In this document: positions 1 to 10,919 of the stretch, piece after piece
How positions within the stretch are numbered: the first letter of the stretch is position 1
Layout: each line of letters starts with the position of its first letter
Origin: Periglandula ipomoeae IasaF13
Taxonomy: Eukaryota; Ascomycota; Sordariomycetes; Hypocreales; Clavicipitaceae
Length of the DNA: 64,000 nucleotides
Assembly: GCA_000222875.2 (NCBI GenBank)
Contig: AFRD01000102.1
Coordinates: 21,261-85,260, forward strand
Reading direction: 5' to 3'
The notes under the pieces: model-generated
Told to the model about the DNA's origin: nothing
What the model saw: the letters and a program-made list of their open reading frames with translations, nothing else
Database searches by the model: none
Program-made: the position numbers and the translations under genes

Positions 1-49
1 AAGCACCAGATTACTTCTCGTTGATTTTGCAGGCACTGATAACACCTAG

Positions 50-956
50 GCCGCCGCGGCAGCTACAATCGTAGTGGATGTTACAGTCCATCCGATGGAC
101 ACCCTAATCACCAGAATCCAATCGCCCAACTATCAAACACAATATAGACAGCTGAACAGATTATTCCATCGCGACATATTCGCCGGGCTCTATCAAGGTT
201 TTGGCCCTACTCTGCTCGCGGGCGTTCCGGCATCTATCGCCTTCTTTTCCATATACGAAGGCTCGAAAGATCTCTTCCAAAAGGCTCAACAAGCAGGATA
301 CTTCAAATCGGTCCCTCTGCCAATCGCGCATGCTGTGGGCAGCGCAGCGGCCGATCTTGCGGCATGCGCAATATTCAATCCCGCCGAGGTCCTCAAACAG
401 AATGCGCAAGTCTCGGCAAAGGAGGGTTTGCCGCCAGGACATCGATCGCACGTTCTGCATGTTTTGCGACAGTTTGCACGACATCCAAGACGCTTGTGGA
501 CAGGCTATAGCATGATGGTCGCGAGTTCCTTGCCTGGCACTAGTCTCACATTTAGTTTGTACGAATTGTTCAAGGCAAACATGCTCAAAAGACAAAAATG
601 ACTCCGATACCGATATCCTGCAGCAGATGAAAGTCAGTGCTGCCAGTGCCGCAATTGCGGCGGGCTGCGCGTCATGTGTTTTCGTCCCAGTCGATATGGT
701 GAAAACGCGTATGAGGCTGGCTGCGAGTACACAGAATGATGCAGCACACAGCAAAACCTTGAAAACCCGCAGAACGGGTCCAATTAGTGTGGCAAGACAA
801 ATACTGCGAAGTGAAGGGATTCGTGGATTATTCCGAGGGCTTTGTATGACTTTTATAGCGAGCAGAATTGGCGCGGGCATGTACTTGGGTTGTTATGAGG
901 GATGTAAGATGTATATGGGTGGCGGTTCAAGGAACGATCAAGATATCGATATCTAG
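50..956 (+). pseudogene. Mitochondrial carrier (S-adenosylmethionine carrier-like), 5'-partial, frameshifted
   Basis: Mitochondrial inner-membrane carrier, closest by eye to the Pet8/SLC25A26 SAM-carrier group. The first visible exon begins after an acceptor (CTGATAAC...CTAG, ending at 49). Earlier exons lie outside the window. Three carrier repeats can be read: PMDTLITR near the start, NPAEVLKQNAQ in the middle and VPVDMVKTRMR in the third, each a P-x-[D/E]-x-x-[K/R]-type signature, followed by glycine-rich helix ends such as GLYQGFGPTLLAG and GLFRGLCMTF. The reading frame breaks at an A5 run (594-598). The upstream frame stops at 599-601, while the downstream frame continues cleanly to 956. 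Removing one A would rejoin both parts (about 301 residues from 50). It is either a 1-bp insertion or a homopolymer sequencing error. The family is clear; the SAM substrate is an inference. Confidence 0.75.
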
Positions 957-1432
957 CGGAAAGCGACATGGGATCATAAAGATTGTAACAGGTTTCGGGA
1001 CCACACTCCTACTCAATAAAATACGCATTCAACTGTTCAAAATTGAGCTTGTTGCCTCTGACATTACCAATCCAAAATATCTATGGGCGTGACACATAAC
1101 AGATCAACATCGCATCGAACCTCAGGGCGTAAGGTACTAATCCGAAGCGCCTCACCGATCCAGGTACCCAGAAACTCCATTTCTGTTATTTTAAACCCCG
1201 GTCATTCAATTGCAAAAGCTTTTGTATGCAGTCATGCTACGCTTAATCATCCTGTAGGGTGGGAGTGAAGCATCAATGCACTGCATTCGAACAACAGTGC
1301 TCCACGGACCGCTACGAATTAGAGGAATATGACTTGTAGAAAAATATAAACAAAGAGACCACTTGTATTCTCAAAAGTAAAAAATAAAGAGTATCATGAA
1401 ATATACGATAGGGTGCTGAGACCAGCAAAAAA
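957..1432. other. Intergenic region between carrier and tRNA
   Basis: I see no coding exon here. Short open frames lack splice structure or recognisable domains. It holds the carrier 3' flank and, on the minus strand, the tRNA 3' flank with a T-run just downstream of the tRNA (complement of AAAAAA at 1427-1432), a polymerase III terminator. Confidence 0.5.
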
Positions 1433-1571
1433 CGACACCTGCAGGATTCGAACCTGCGAACACGAATGTAATTCCTTACTATGATGGGATGTTAGTGGAT
1501 GAATTGGGTGATTCATGGCTGTGAGTGAGAACTTACGCAGGGCATCGCCTTAACCACTCGGCCAAAGTGTC
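1433..1571 (-). tRNA. tRNA-Ser(GCU) with a spliceosome-type intron splitting the anticodon
   Basis: Class II tRNA on the minus strand. The acceptor stem pairs GACACTT (1565-1571) with AGGTGTC (1434-1440), discriminator base G73 as in Ser tRNAs. The D-arm is GGCCGAGTGGTTAAGGC (A box) and the T-arm GCAGG-TTCGAAT-CCTGC (B box). The variable arm is ACA-TTCG-TGT. The 5' half ends ATGCC-CTGC; the 3' half starts TAA-GGAAT. Removing 1479-1536 (58 nt) gives a normal 7-nt loop CTGCTAA with anticodon GCT and a stem with one G-A mismatch. The removed segment begins GTAAGT, contains CACTAAC and ends ATAG. A standard intron after position 37 would leave GCG with U37 on a Ser body, which is not sensible. 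A T6 terminator follows. Confidence 0.85.
1479..1536 (-). other. 58-bp GT-AG intron inside the tRNA-Ser anticodon
   Basis: Read on the minus strand, this has the donor GTAAGT (1531-1536), a CTAAC branch site and the acceptor ATAG (ending at 1479). The size and spacing match the pre-mRNA introns of neighbouring genes. It separates anticodon bases 35 and 36. The boundaries cannot slide, because the base before the intron (C) differs from its last base (G) and its first base (G) differs from the next exon base (T). Whether it is removed by the spliceosome or by the tRNA endonuclease is not known from sequence. Confidence 0.7.
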
Positions 1572-2965
1572 TTGGTTACTAGTAATCCGAAAATAGATCA
1601 ATTCATATAGCCAGAGTCTATTTTTTGTCTACATCCCGGGCGGTCTTGCATTGCCTTGATTGACCCAAATGTGAACCGTGATTTCTGAAATGCGACTGCA
1701 ACAGAAGGGCTCAATATTCTTGGAGGCCTGACTTCGTTAATGAGGTTGGAGCGAAGCAGGGTGGTGTGCAAAGCAGTGGCTAGCAGAACGAAAGTGCATG
1801 ATGTGAACCTGGCCATCAGCCCCGCGCGGTCTGCTATTCCTCAAGCATCGCAATCTACAAGGATTTTGAGAGCGTGTTGGGCCTTTGAACTGATGGAAGT
1901 TCCATTTACAATCTGTTTGAGATGTGAAAGCTATATAAGGCGTGTTATTGCAGCAACAAATAATAGAATATCATATCTAGCAGCATGCTTGTAATGCTGT
2001 TGAGCAAGTAATACAGACGAGAAGAGTAAAGCCTGGTGGATCAAATTCTTGTGTTCACGTCTACTACGAAAAAGTAAATGTCATGCATCGTATAGACGAT
2101 AATGATGCTGTGATGTTGGAGAATTTATGGTCGGTGACACCTGATGAAAAGCACTAATTAATGCGGAATGCTTCGTAAAAAGGCATGTGTGAACCCGTAT
2201 GCTGGCGGAAGGCGGGCAGACTTGGGTATTTACAGAAAGAGTGTAATATTACAAGCATCATTTGATGTCGTTCGTCCTCCTACTGCGAAACTTATAGTGG
2301 GAACAGGCGACTGCAGGTGGACCGACTGAAGTCCCCCTTTCCAAAGGGCCACAACTATTATGCATATACTGCAGACCGGCGCGCGGAAATAGTCGTCGCC
2401 ATAAGACTGCCCGTTCCGAAATCCGAGCTACATCAGACGAGCAGGAAACAATTGCATGGCATGACAGGAAAATTTTCCATGAGCCCTGGTTATGTGGCTT
2501 GGCCGACGATTTCGAGGAGCCAATCGAAGGAACAACAACTTGGGGGTGGTGGCGAACGAAAAGATCAGATTGATAAGGCAATGGGCACTTTGTGGGGTTT
2601 GGCCATGCGACATGTGGTTTTCGGCGAGTTATGCTGGTCAACTAGCTGTTTGGTCCACCAGCGCTGAACTAGGATACTCGTCTCAAGTGCCACATCGGAC
2701 CATGCCAGATCACAGTAATTGGTTGCAGCGGTGGATATTCAACCGCTCTTACTGCTGTTCACGAGTTCCAAGGTGGACGACACCAGGGAAGACCCGGGGC
2801 GTTTCGTGCTCCGATTCGGCTCCAAATTGGCGACTTCATCTTTACTATTTAGGTAGTCCACTGCTCATTTCTTCTTTAACATGCGAATGGAGGGCATTAT
2901 TCCACTCTTGTAGAACCTTGAGTGAGCTCTCGTATTGCTGGTGATCGAGGTTTGTTCACGCAAGC
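1572..2965. other. Intergenic region without a recognisable gene
   Basis: Several short overlapping frames occur on both strands (for example 2258-2641 minus and 2492-2944 plus). None has a recognisable domain, signal peptide or convincing intron chain. The right end is the promoter side of the siderophore transporter. Confidence 0.5.
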
Positions 2966-5115
2966 ATGAGCGATCATATTTACGGTGCGAATCCCGAGGA
3001 CGGCGACGCGAAATCTGTCGCTTTCCATGGCTCGCAGGAACACGATGAGCCGCACAATGTCGTCAAACCTGACGATGCATCGGCGTACAGCGAGTCGTCG
3101 AGCGTCCAGGTCGGCGTGCAGAAAGCCCTCATTCTGCGCCAGGCGTGGTCCAAAACGACGTTGTTCATCGCATTTTCCAGGTACCCCAACACGCGTCTTC
3201 GAGATGGCCGACCTCGCTAACCAAGACTAGCTTATTTCTCACTACGCTTGTAATCACTTTCTCGGACTACTCACATATGGTGCTCGAGCCATATGTGGCC
3301 AGCGACTTCAAGAACCACTCTACCATGAGTGCGGCCAGAGTAGCAATCAACATTACTCGCATTGTGGCGTATCCTATCATTGCCAAATTCAGCGATGTGA
3401 GTCAAACCTGAACTCTTGTCCTGGGAAGAGAAGTTAATCTTTTACTAGGTCTTCGGTAGGGCCGAAATGTTCGTCTTCTCTATCTTCTTCCAAACCCTCA
3501 GCTACATCATCTACGCGACCAGCCAGAGCATTGGGCATTATGTGGTATGTTGCATCAGATGCCTCAAAGAACATAAGACGTAGTAGACCTGTACAACTAA
3601 TTGACACTAGTCTGCCGGCCTCTTCGATGCAATTGGATCAACAGGCTTTGGTCTCACGCAGCAGGTCTTCATTGCAGATGCCACGAGTCTGGTTAACCGA
3701 GCCTTCTGGTCCACGCTACCCGAGTCGATCACAACAATCCCGGCTCTCTATTTAGGTTCTTTGATTGGACAGGGATTTTTGCAAAGCTCTACGTGGCAGT
3801 GGTCGTACGGCGCGTGGTCCATTATTGTACCTGTGGTGACCGTGCCACTCATAGCAACCATGGCGTATTTGCAACGACGAGCCAAAAAGAATGGGCTGGT
3901 GAACAAGAATCTTACTGATATCTCTGGATGCGACAAAGATGCATCTGTCGGAAAGAAAATCTTCCAGGTTTTCTGGGCCGAGATGGATTTATTCGGTCTC
4001 GTTCTCCTCACCGCTGGATTGTCACTGGTCTTGATCCCCGTGTCACTGACGGGTTCCTTCAACCCCGGCCGCTGGCAGGAAGCCTCCTTCATTGCAATGG
4101 TTGTTGTCGGCGTTGTAGCAATCATTGCATTTTTAGTTTGGGATCTGAAGTTTGCGAAAAAGCCCCTGATTCCTGTCAGAATGGCAAATCGGACTGTTAT
4201 TTGCGCTTGTGCCATCCAGGTGTTTGACTTCCTCGAGTACAGTTTGTTCACAATTTTCTTCCCGAGTTATCTCCAAGTCGCCGGACAATTTGGTCCAGCC
4301 CAAGCCACGTGAATTGAGTAAGTTACACTGCAGCCATTGAAATCTCTCTTCTAACCTATCTATAGCAATTCGCTTCGCGTGGCGTTCCAAATTTGCAGCC
4401 TCTTCGTTGCTGTCGGGATGCGATACACAAGAAACACTCAAATGTGGGTTCTGACTGGTCTACCCCTCGTCATTCTCGGTCAGGGCTTGATGATTTACCT
4501 CGTCGACATGGGCAATGGCAAACATGGATCAGATGTTCTCTTCATTGTCTCCAAAGTCATTTCTGGTATCGGACGAGCGTTCTTCCAGACCGCTGGCCAA
4601 GTCTCGGTTCAGGCGGTTGTGTCTCGTCAAGAACTGGCCACCATTACAGCGTTGTTTCAGGCCAGCAATAGCGTCGGTGGTGCGATTGGAACCAGGTAAG
4701 TTTGCAGGCCGCGAACTTTTGTTCAAGACCAGGGTTTGACTCTAACACCGTGGTTCCTAGTGTGTCTGGCGCCATTTGGCGAAATACCCTTCCCGACAAG
4801 CTTTTGCAATATTTGCCGAGCGGGGAGCAGCGAAATGCGACAAAGATTTTCCAGTCTATCGTCGTGGCGAAGAGTTATAAGCCTGGTACGCCTGCCCGTG
4901 ATGCCATTGATAGGAGTTACCGCGAGTCGCAAAAGATATTGGCCATCGTGGCCACGTGCATGTGCGTCCCCAACTTAATCATGATGTGGTTCATGAAGGA
5001 TGTTAAACTGGATAAGGAGGATAAGAAAGATCAAGACAATGTCAACCGAGCTATTGCAAAGCTCGAGAGGGCTCAAGGCCAGCATGCGGACGAGGAGCGA
5101 GAGAAAGCGAATTGA
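2966..5115 (+). CDS. MFS siderophore iron transporter (ARN/SIT/MirB type) with in-frame TGA at a splice junction
   Basis: Plasma-membrane siderophore-iron importer of the major facilitator family (14-TM SIT group). Exons: 2966-3180, 3231-3396, 3449-3544, 3611-4317 (or 4308), 4366-4695, 4761-5115; about 622 residues. A hydrophilic N-terminus (MSDHIYGANPEDGDAK) is followed by membrane segments. SIT-type landmarks include ITFSDYSHMVLEPY, NITRIVAYPIIAKFSD, SLIGQGFLQSSTWQWSYG and WRNTLPDKLLQYLP. Exon 4 reads ACG-TGA-ATT-GA before the consensus donor GTAAGT at 4318, where relatives read T-R-I-D-N. The TGA (4310-4312) replaces an expected CGA. A second donor, GTGAAT at 4309, removes exactly 9 bases including the stop and keeps frame, losing three residues. 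The gene may therefore be null or may survive through the upstream donor. SIT genes are usually iron-repressed; no regulatory site was verified here. Confidence 0.85.
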
Positions 5116-6732
5116 CCGCCATCTCAAAGTTCAGTCTCAGGTAGAAATGCATGATCCCTGGTCTCTCAACTTGAATGATGGCCGACCCCGAAACCTGACG
5201 GCGCAAGTGATGAAGCAAGTGAATACAACGGATTCTCGTGGAAGGCGGCCAAACTATACACAACATTGGCACACTGAACCAGAATTCCGCACTTACTGGG
5301 TGACCCAGAAAACAATTGCTCAGAGAACCGTCTCATCCCATCGTCCGTTCTGCAGGCTTGAATAAGCACATTTATTTCTCCTCCTCAAACTTGTTCTGCT
5401 ACACAAAACGTATCACCGAAAGTAGAGCTCAGTTCAATTCATGCTTGCCGAGATATCCGCTCATTTGAGACTCGAGCTTCCAACTGTACTAGATGATAAG
5501 TTTAACAATGAGAGCGGCAGTCGAAAAGATACCCGCGCTGCCAAAGATTGAAAAGGCCGCCGATCCGAACTCGAGTACCACATCCTTGGCTTTAAGGTAG
5601 ACTATAGCGTCGCATGATACCTCGTCGGCGCAAGTCCATCCTTGAGCCTTTAGTTCAGACCACGTGTGCCCCGCAGGAAATGACACCTTTTGCCTATACC
5701 GCTTTGCAGGCCGTTTGACATCTACATCACTTTCTGGCACAAGTAATGATCGACTAATTTATACGTTAACCGTTGCCGGTTCAAACTCCGATCCCCGTCA
5801 GGCACTGGTCACCCCACTCTTCAACTATTGCCAGTGACATGTCTCATGCAGCATAATGACGGCCACCGCTAATCGGCTTTTATCCAGTTTATCCGATTTG
5901 GATAGATCTCGGGATTTGGGGGTAAATAAAAGAAATTTGTTGCGCATTCGATCAGAGATATGTCTGGTATGATAAGATACCTTCGCAGAGCTTATTCATG
6001 GCCGATTCTTTATGACCATGGCATTCCTCGTGGAACGTAGGCCTTTGAGCTCCGAACAGAATCTGCGCCGGGGTCTCAATCGGCAGAATTGACCTGGTAA
6101 ATCTCAGCCATCTTATTAATTTACGCCAGATGCACATTGAACCAAATATAGTAAATCGTCCGGTAACCATGGATAGATACAATTGACTTGGTCCCAGAAC
6201 AGGCAATGACACGACCGCTCTCCACCCGACATAGACTTTCGGGCCAGCGTAGGTGGCATCTCCCATCAGTTCATCGGCGACGCAATGCCGACAGACGGCT
6301 ATTCTGGAAGAGCTCCTTCCCAATTCAGGTTGGATGTGCGATTGCCCTCGGGATCTAACTAAGATCAGCGACCGAAAAGGAGACTTATCTGCAGGCTCGA
6401 GCAAGCCAACTAGTCCGTGGGGTCCATACGAGAGACTAGCGTAAGCGAGCCTGCAAGTCTCGCCAATCAGCATCAATGGATACACCACGCGATGCTACAG
6501 GTCTCGCGTATCATATGCGAGGAATTTCTAATTATCTCATGGGGGCGTACGAGGTAGGAAGACCAGTTCGCCGCTTTACCGTTCAATTGTTTGGGAATGG
6601 TAAACTGTAAGGGGTTATATAGTCCATGCGTTGCTCTCTTGGAGCGCGCGGAGAGCGGTAGTAGAGGTTCAGGTAGTTGCAGGTCTCGGTTTAAAGGTGC
6701 AAGCTGTAGCCGATTGACAATATTCTTTAATA
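5116..6732. other. Mostly non-coding region with one doubtful small ORF
   Basis: This lies between the siderophore transporter and the acid phosphatase. Apart from the small minus-strand frame at 5489-5740, nothing convincing is seen. The 178-codon minus frame at 5952-6488 has no domain and no splice signals. Confidence 0.4.
5489..5740 (-). CDS. Possible small hypothetical protein (83 aa) with a C-terminal membrane segment
   Basis: An ATG-started open frame of 83 codons. The N-terminal half is basic and polar (KRPAKRYRQKVSF), followed by two cysteines in CADEVSC and a hydrophobic C-terminus (FSIFGSAGIFSTAALIVKLII) that could be one membrane span. It is convergent with the siderophore transporter and could be the end of a longer broken gene. 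I do not recognise a family. Length alone does not rule out chance. Confidence 0.3.
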   Translation of the reverse strand: MPESDVDVKRPAKRYRQKVSFPAGHTWSELKAQGWTCADEVSCDAIVYLKAKDVVLEFGSAAFSIFGSAGIFSTAALIVKLII

Positions 6733-8261
6733 ATGCCCTCTGTTCTTGTTTGCGCCAAGAGCGCCCTGCTCTTGGCTACTGGTGCATTCGCCAAGGCTCA
6801 TTTGCCGCCAATTCCATCTGATTTGACTACCCCAGCCCAACAGCGCATTGCTGTGAATGGGCCAAATAGTTAGTCACATCTCGTGAAGGTCAATTGCTGT
6901 TTTTGAGCGCCACAGACTGACTTCTTTCAAGGTATAACCGTGAGCTGGAATACCTACAAGAAATTGGACAAGGCTTGTGTTAAATACAGTGGATCGGACT
7001 GCTCCCTGGGACAGCAGGTTTGCTCGACGACATCGGCACAAACATACCCATCGTCTCGCACATGGTTCAATTCAGTGACGATCACTGGCCTGACACCAGC
7101 TACAAAATATTGTTACCAGGTAGTTTCCACAAATTCGACAAAGGCGAATTTCCAGAGCCCTCGACTTGCGGGTGACAAGACACCGTTTTCCATCAATGCC
7201 ATTATCGACCTGGGCGTTTACGGCGAGGATGGGTACACAATTGAGATGGACGAAACCAAGCGAGATGAAATCCCTAACATCCCTCCTTCTCTGAATCACA
7301 CAACTATCAAGCGCCTTGCCGATACGATTAACGACTATGAATTTATCATTCATCCCGGTGATCTAGCATACGCGGACGATTGGATTCTGAAGGGACACAA
7401 CGCCTTTGATGGCAAGGACGCTTTCCAGGCTATTCTGGAGCAATTCTATGATCAGCTTTCCCCAATCTCTTCCCGAAAGCCCTACATGGCAAGCCCTGTT
7501 AATCACGAGCCGCTTGCCAGGAGATTCCTCACACGACAGGCCTTTGCCCTGCCGGCCAGAAGAATTTCACCGATTTCATGACCCGGTTCGGAAGCAGCAT
7601 GCCTTCGTCTTTTGCTTCTACGTCGCAGAATGCGCAAGCCAAGATCAATGCCAACAAGGCCAAGCAACTTGCCAAGCCACCGTTCTGGTTCTCTTTCGAG
7701 TACGGCATGGCACACATCGTCATGATTGACACCGAGACCGACTTTGCGGATGCGCCCGATGGTCCGGACGGCTCTGCTGGTCTCAACAGCGGTCCCTTTG
7801 GTAGCGCCAACCAGCAGCTTCAATTCCTCGAGGCAGATCTCGCTTCCGTGGACCGCACTGTCACCCCCTGGGTTGTCGTTGCTGGCCATCGCCCATGGTA
7901 CACTACGGGCAGCGGGCCTTGCAAGCCCTGCCAGACTGCCTTTGAAGGCCTCTTCTACAAGTACGGAGTCGATCTCGGTGTCTTTGGCCATGTACACAAC
8001 TCTCAGCGATTCAACCCCGTCTTCAACGGGACTGCCAATCCCTCCGGGCTGAACAACCCCAAGGCTCCCATGTACATTGTTGCTGGTGGCGCTGGTAACA
8101 TTGAGGGCTTGAGCAAGGTCGGCTCCAAGCCGGACTACACTGCGTTCGCGTATGACGAAGATTTCAGCTATGCGACGATCAGTTTCAAAGGATGCACAAA
8201 ACTTGAAGGTGGATTTCTTCCGTTCATCCACGGGAGAATTATCGGATACGTCGACTCTTAA
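6733..8261 (+). pseudogene. Purple acid phosphatase (metallophosphoesterase), secreted, frameshifted
   Basis: Secreted iron/metal-dependent acid phosphatase for phosphate scavenging. Exon 1 is 6733-6868 with a signal peptide (MPSVLVCAKSALLLATGAFA); exon 2 is 6932-8261, joined at NGPN-S-ITVSWNTY. Metal-site motifs are visible in order: DLGVYG, HPGDLAYADDW (GDxxY), an altered GNHE box reading VNHE (Val codon GTT at 7498-7500), VVAGHRPWY and FGHVHNSQR (GHxH). Just after the VNHE box one base is missing (near 7509, GAG-CCG where GAG-GCC is expected). The upstream frame therefore runs into a stop at 7579-7581, while the correct continuation (EIPHTTGLCPAGQKNFTDFM) sits in the next frame. With one base restored the length is 488 residues, normal for the family. 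The lesion removes the C-terminal catalytic histidines. Confidence 0.85.
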
Positions 8262-9469
8262 GAAGTCGCACGACAAGCAGTTTGTTGTGTAGTAATTGCT
8301 GTTCATTGGGCCCTCAATGAGTCGTGTACATACTCCAGAGTAACTTATATACACAAAAAAGAGTTCAGAAAAATGGAATACAATAAAAACGATTGATTTC
8401 ACCACAAAAACTCTATCATGCACGTCGACGAGTGAACAAATTCCAAAGCTTCGCCCCGCTTGGTGTTCAGTAGGTGAGTGTGCGCGACTGCATCCATTGC
8501 GTTCAAATTAGCACTTGCTCTCGTATTTTACGGATATTGTCATTTTGATCGAACATCAGGTATTGAGTGCTGTACTTTATTGCTTATCAGAGCAAAAGAC
8601 GGAGTGGTATCATTTGCTCCCTTTTGTGTCCCTTCTTTATGCTCGTTCCCTAGGCATCGTATCGGAACAATTCAGAATTGACGGCTTAGCAGCGCAGCGA
8701 TCGGCATGTTTTCACAGCGACCACTAATCGTATGAATGATGTTATACGATGATTCAGTTGCCTAGTCGTGCGGCAGCAATCATCCGTAGGGTTGTAGCGC
8801 TGCGACCTTGCACTTCAGCTCTATGTACATGGAGCTTCTGGACTGGCATGTCTTATGGCCGGGACAGTAGCAGTTCGGTGCATTATTACAGCGGATTACT
8901 CGGCGAGGCCGAGCTCAACCAGCAGCCGCCCTAAGTAGCTGTTGCGCTTACACAAGTCATTTAATACGTGTTTACAGCGGCATTCCATGTCCTTAATCTG
9001 CAGCGGCTTGCCAATTTTCAATCTCTATGAACTCATAGCTAGAGATGGTTCCGAGATAGCGCAGTCCAAAAAATTGACATGACAGCGGCCGTTAGTCGCG
9101 TCGGGACGTATTGATCATGGAATGTCTGGGCGAATACATACAATGTCTGAAGCCCGCCGTCAGCAGGGCTTGTATTGCTCCGACTCAATGGGTATGACAC
9201 CACTGGCGCCAATCATTCTCAACTTCGCTCCACTATTTGCCCTGTGGCTTACGGCAGTGAAGTGCCTGGCGCTTCAGGGTCCACGGCACTGCTGGTTCCT
9301 GGCGTTGGATCTACACCCCTTGTGGACGATCTTCCGCCGAGTTGATCGTGTGACTTGGGTTATAAAAGGCAAGAACCGCCATTTTGTGAACGCGCCCTTA
9401 GGATTGATTTTGAAGGCTAAAGAAATATTTCGACTTCGGACTTATCACGAAATTGAAACTCATCCAACA
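8262..9469. other. Intergenic region and NlpC/P60 upstream region
   Basis: No recognisable gene. The right end holds a TATA box at 9361-9368. Open frames inside it, such as 9122-9574, only overlap the following gene's first exon by chance. Confidence 0.5.
9361..9368 (+). promoter_or_regulatory. TATA box of the NlpC/P60 gene
   Basis: TATAAAAG lies 101 bp upstream of the start codon at 9470, a usual distance for a TATA-driven fungal gene with a short 5' leader. Confidence 0.55.
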
Positions 9470-10145
9470 ATGAAATCTATCCTTCTTACCATTTTCCTTG
9501 CTGCGATGAGCGGTTTGGCTGCTGTCGCTGGCGAACCTCAGGTGCGGAGCATTCCTCAGTATACCTGTCAATAATTGCTCACATATGTAATAGGTGGAGG
9601 GGCTAGACAAGCGCGATGCCGCGGGTATTGTTCGTGCAGGCCAGAGCGTGATAGGCACCCCATACGTCTATGGCGGTGGCGGTTGCAGCGGTGCCACCAA
9701 GGGCGGTTTCGACTGTTCTGGTATGAATCGTCAAAGCGATATATTACATGCACGACAAGGACATGAACTGATCCACACGAATGCAGGTCTCACTCAATTC
9801 TCTGTATGCAAGGGCCAAGGAAAAACCATTCGTGAGTTTTGATCGTCCATGGTTGATTCAAAGTAAGACGTTTAACTCATTATTGTTCTTCTAGCCCGTA
9901 CCGCCCAGCAGCAGTATCATTCTAGCATGGGTCGTCACATTCCACGCGGCCAAGCTGTGACTGGCGATATGGTCTTTTGGGCTACGGGCGGCAACTGCGC
10001 CAGCAAGGTCGTTCATGTTGGCATTGTCGTTCGGCTGGGTGTCATGGTGAATGCTGCTACATCTGGTACCAAGATGAGAGAGCAGAGCATTTGGACTTCG
10101 AGCGGAGGTCTCTCAATCTGCCCGGATGCAGTTAGATTCTGGTAA
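9470..10145 (+). CDS. Secreted NlpC/P60-family cysteine peptidase
   Basis: Small secreted cell-wall peptidase of the NlpC/P60 papain-like family. In bacteria these cut gamma-D-Glu-diamino acid bonds in peptidoglycan stem peptides. Exons: 9470-9541, 9594-9720, 9787-9831, 9895-10145; all phases join. A signal peptide (MKSILLTIFLAAMSGLAAVAG) is followed by a short pro-region ending in KR (GLDKRD). The catalytic Cys is in GGFDCSGL, the His in VVHVGIVV, with GTPYVYGGGGCSG ahead of the Cys as in the family. No lesion is seen. About 164 residues, a single-domain protein. A fungus has no peptidoglycan of its own, so an action on bacteria is a reasonable inference. An S66 carboxypeptidase with a related substrate lies about 4 kb away. 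Confidence 0.85.
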
Positions 10146-10919
10146 ATATCCAGTTTTTAGCCAACAGAACGAGCGAATCAACCCTAAGACAGTGCTTGTA
10201 ATATATCACAACTTGGTTTCCTACATAGAAACAGCCGTGAGTACCGCAGCACGTCAAACGCCTCAGCACATGTCAGTGTCGTTTTCTGCGCGCAAGCAGA
10301 TCAACTTTGCAGGATACCGGAAACGTTCCTCCCTTATGTGATTCCTGACTAGTTCCAACTAGGGAAAAAAGTGCTCTGCACCGGGGAATAATTTCACGGG
10401 AGTGTCTGTCCCCCCAGTGCCAATGCCGAAGCCGGTTAACTACCAGTACAGCACCCTGCCATCCATTCCAGGCTGCCGACCTCGAAAAAGTACCGGCAAC
10501 TGGAGCAATCAGGCAGTTAGCGGACTGCACTGCCGCTTGTGTGATCCATGGTAGCATCTCTTCTGCTGGGGGCTGCCCTATGCTGGTACCTAATGTGGAA
10601 CGCATTGCGAGAATGATGATATCCATGACTACAAAAGGTCCGAGACCTCGAGGCTGCTATTGACCAGACGCTATTGAAGGCGGGTTGTGTCTGAAATGTC
10701 AACGAGGCTGCAACAGCACCTGTGAATCGGTGCCCTCAGCACCTAACGTGGCCAACAAGGCTAGAGCCTGCCAGTACGGAGGAGATCCAGATTCACCAGA
10801 CACAACACGGGTTATCAGTTCACCCGAAATTTCCATCCTCTCGCCATTTCAGTGACACAATAGCTTAGCCTCTTCACTTTCCATCACATACTCACGCAAA
10901 CAGAAAGCCGCCCAGAGCA

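Noticed and set aside
161..880. 239-codon minus-strand frame
   Set aside because: Antisense of the carrier gene; the plus strand carries clear carrier motifs.
1479..1536. Ordinary tRNA intron after position 37
   Set aside because: It would give a GCG anticodon with U37 on a Ser-type tRNA with G73; the only sensible mature form needs removal between anticodon bases 2 and 3.
4310..4312. RIP (repeat-induced point mutation) as the cause of the stops
   Set aside because: The stop in the siderophore transporter (CGA to TGA) and the one in S66 (TGG to TGA) are C:G to T:A changes but not in the CpA context typical of RIP, and many lesions are indels. The sequence around them is not AT-biased.
5952..6488. 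178-codon minus-strand frame
   Set aside because: No domain, no intron structure, odd composition.
7503..8423. 306-codon minus-strand frame
   Set aside because: Antisense of the acid phosphatase, which has the GHxH and other metal motifs on the plus strand.
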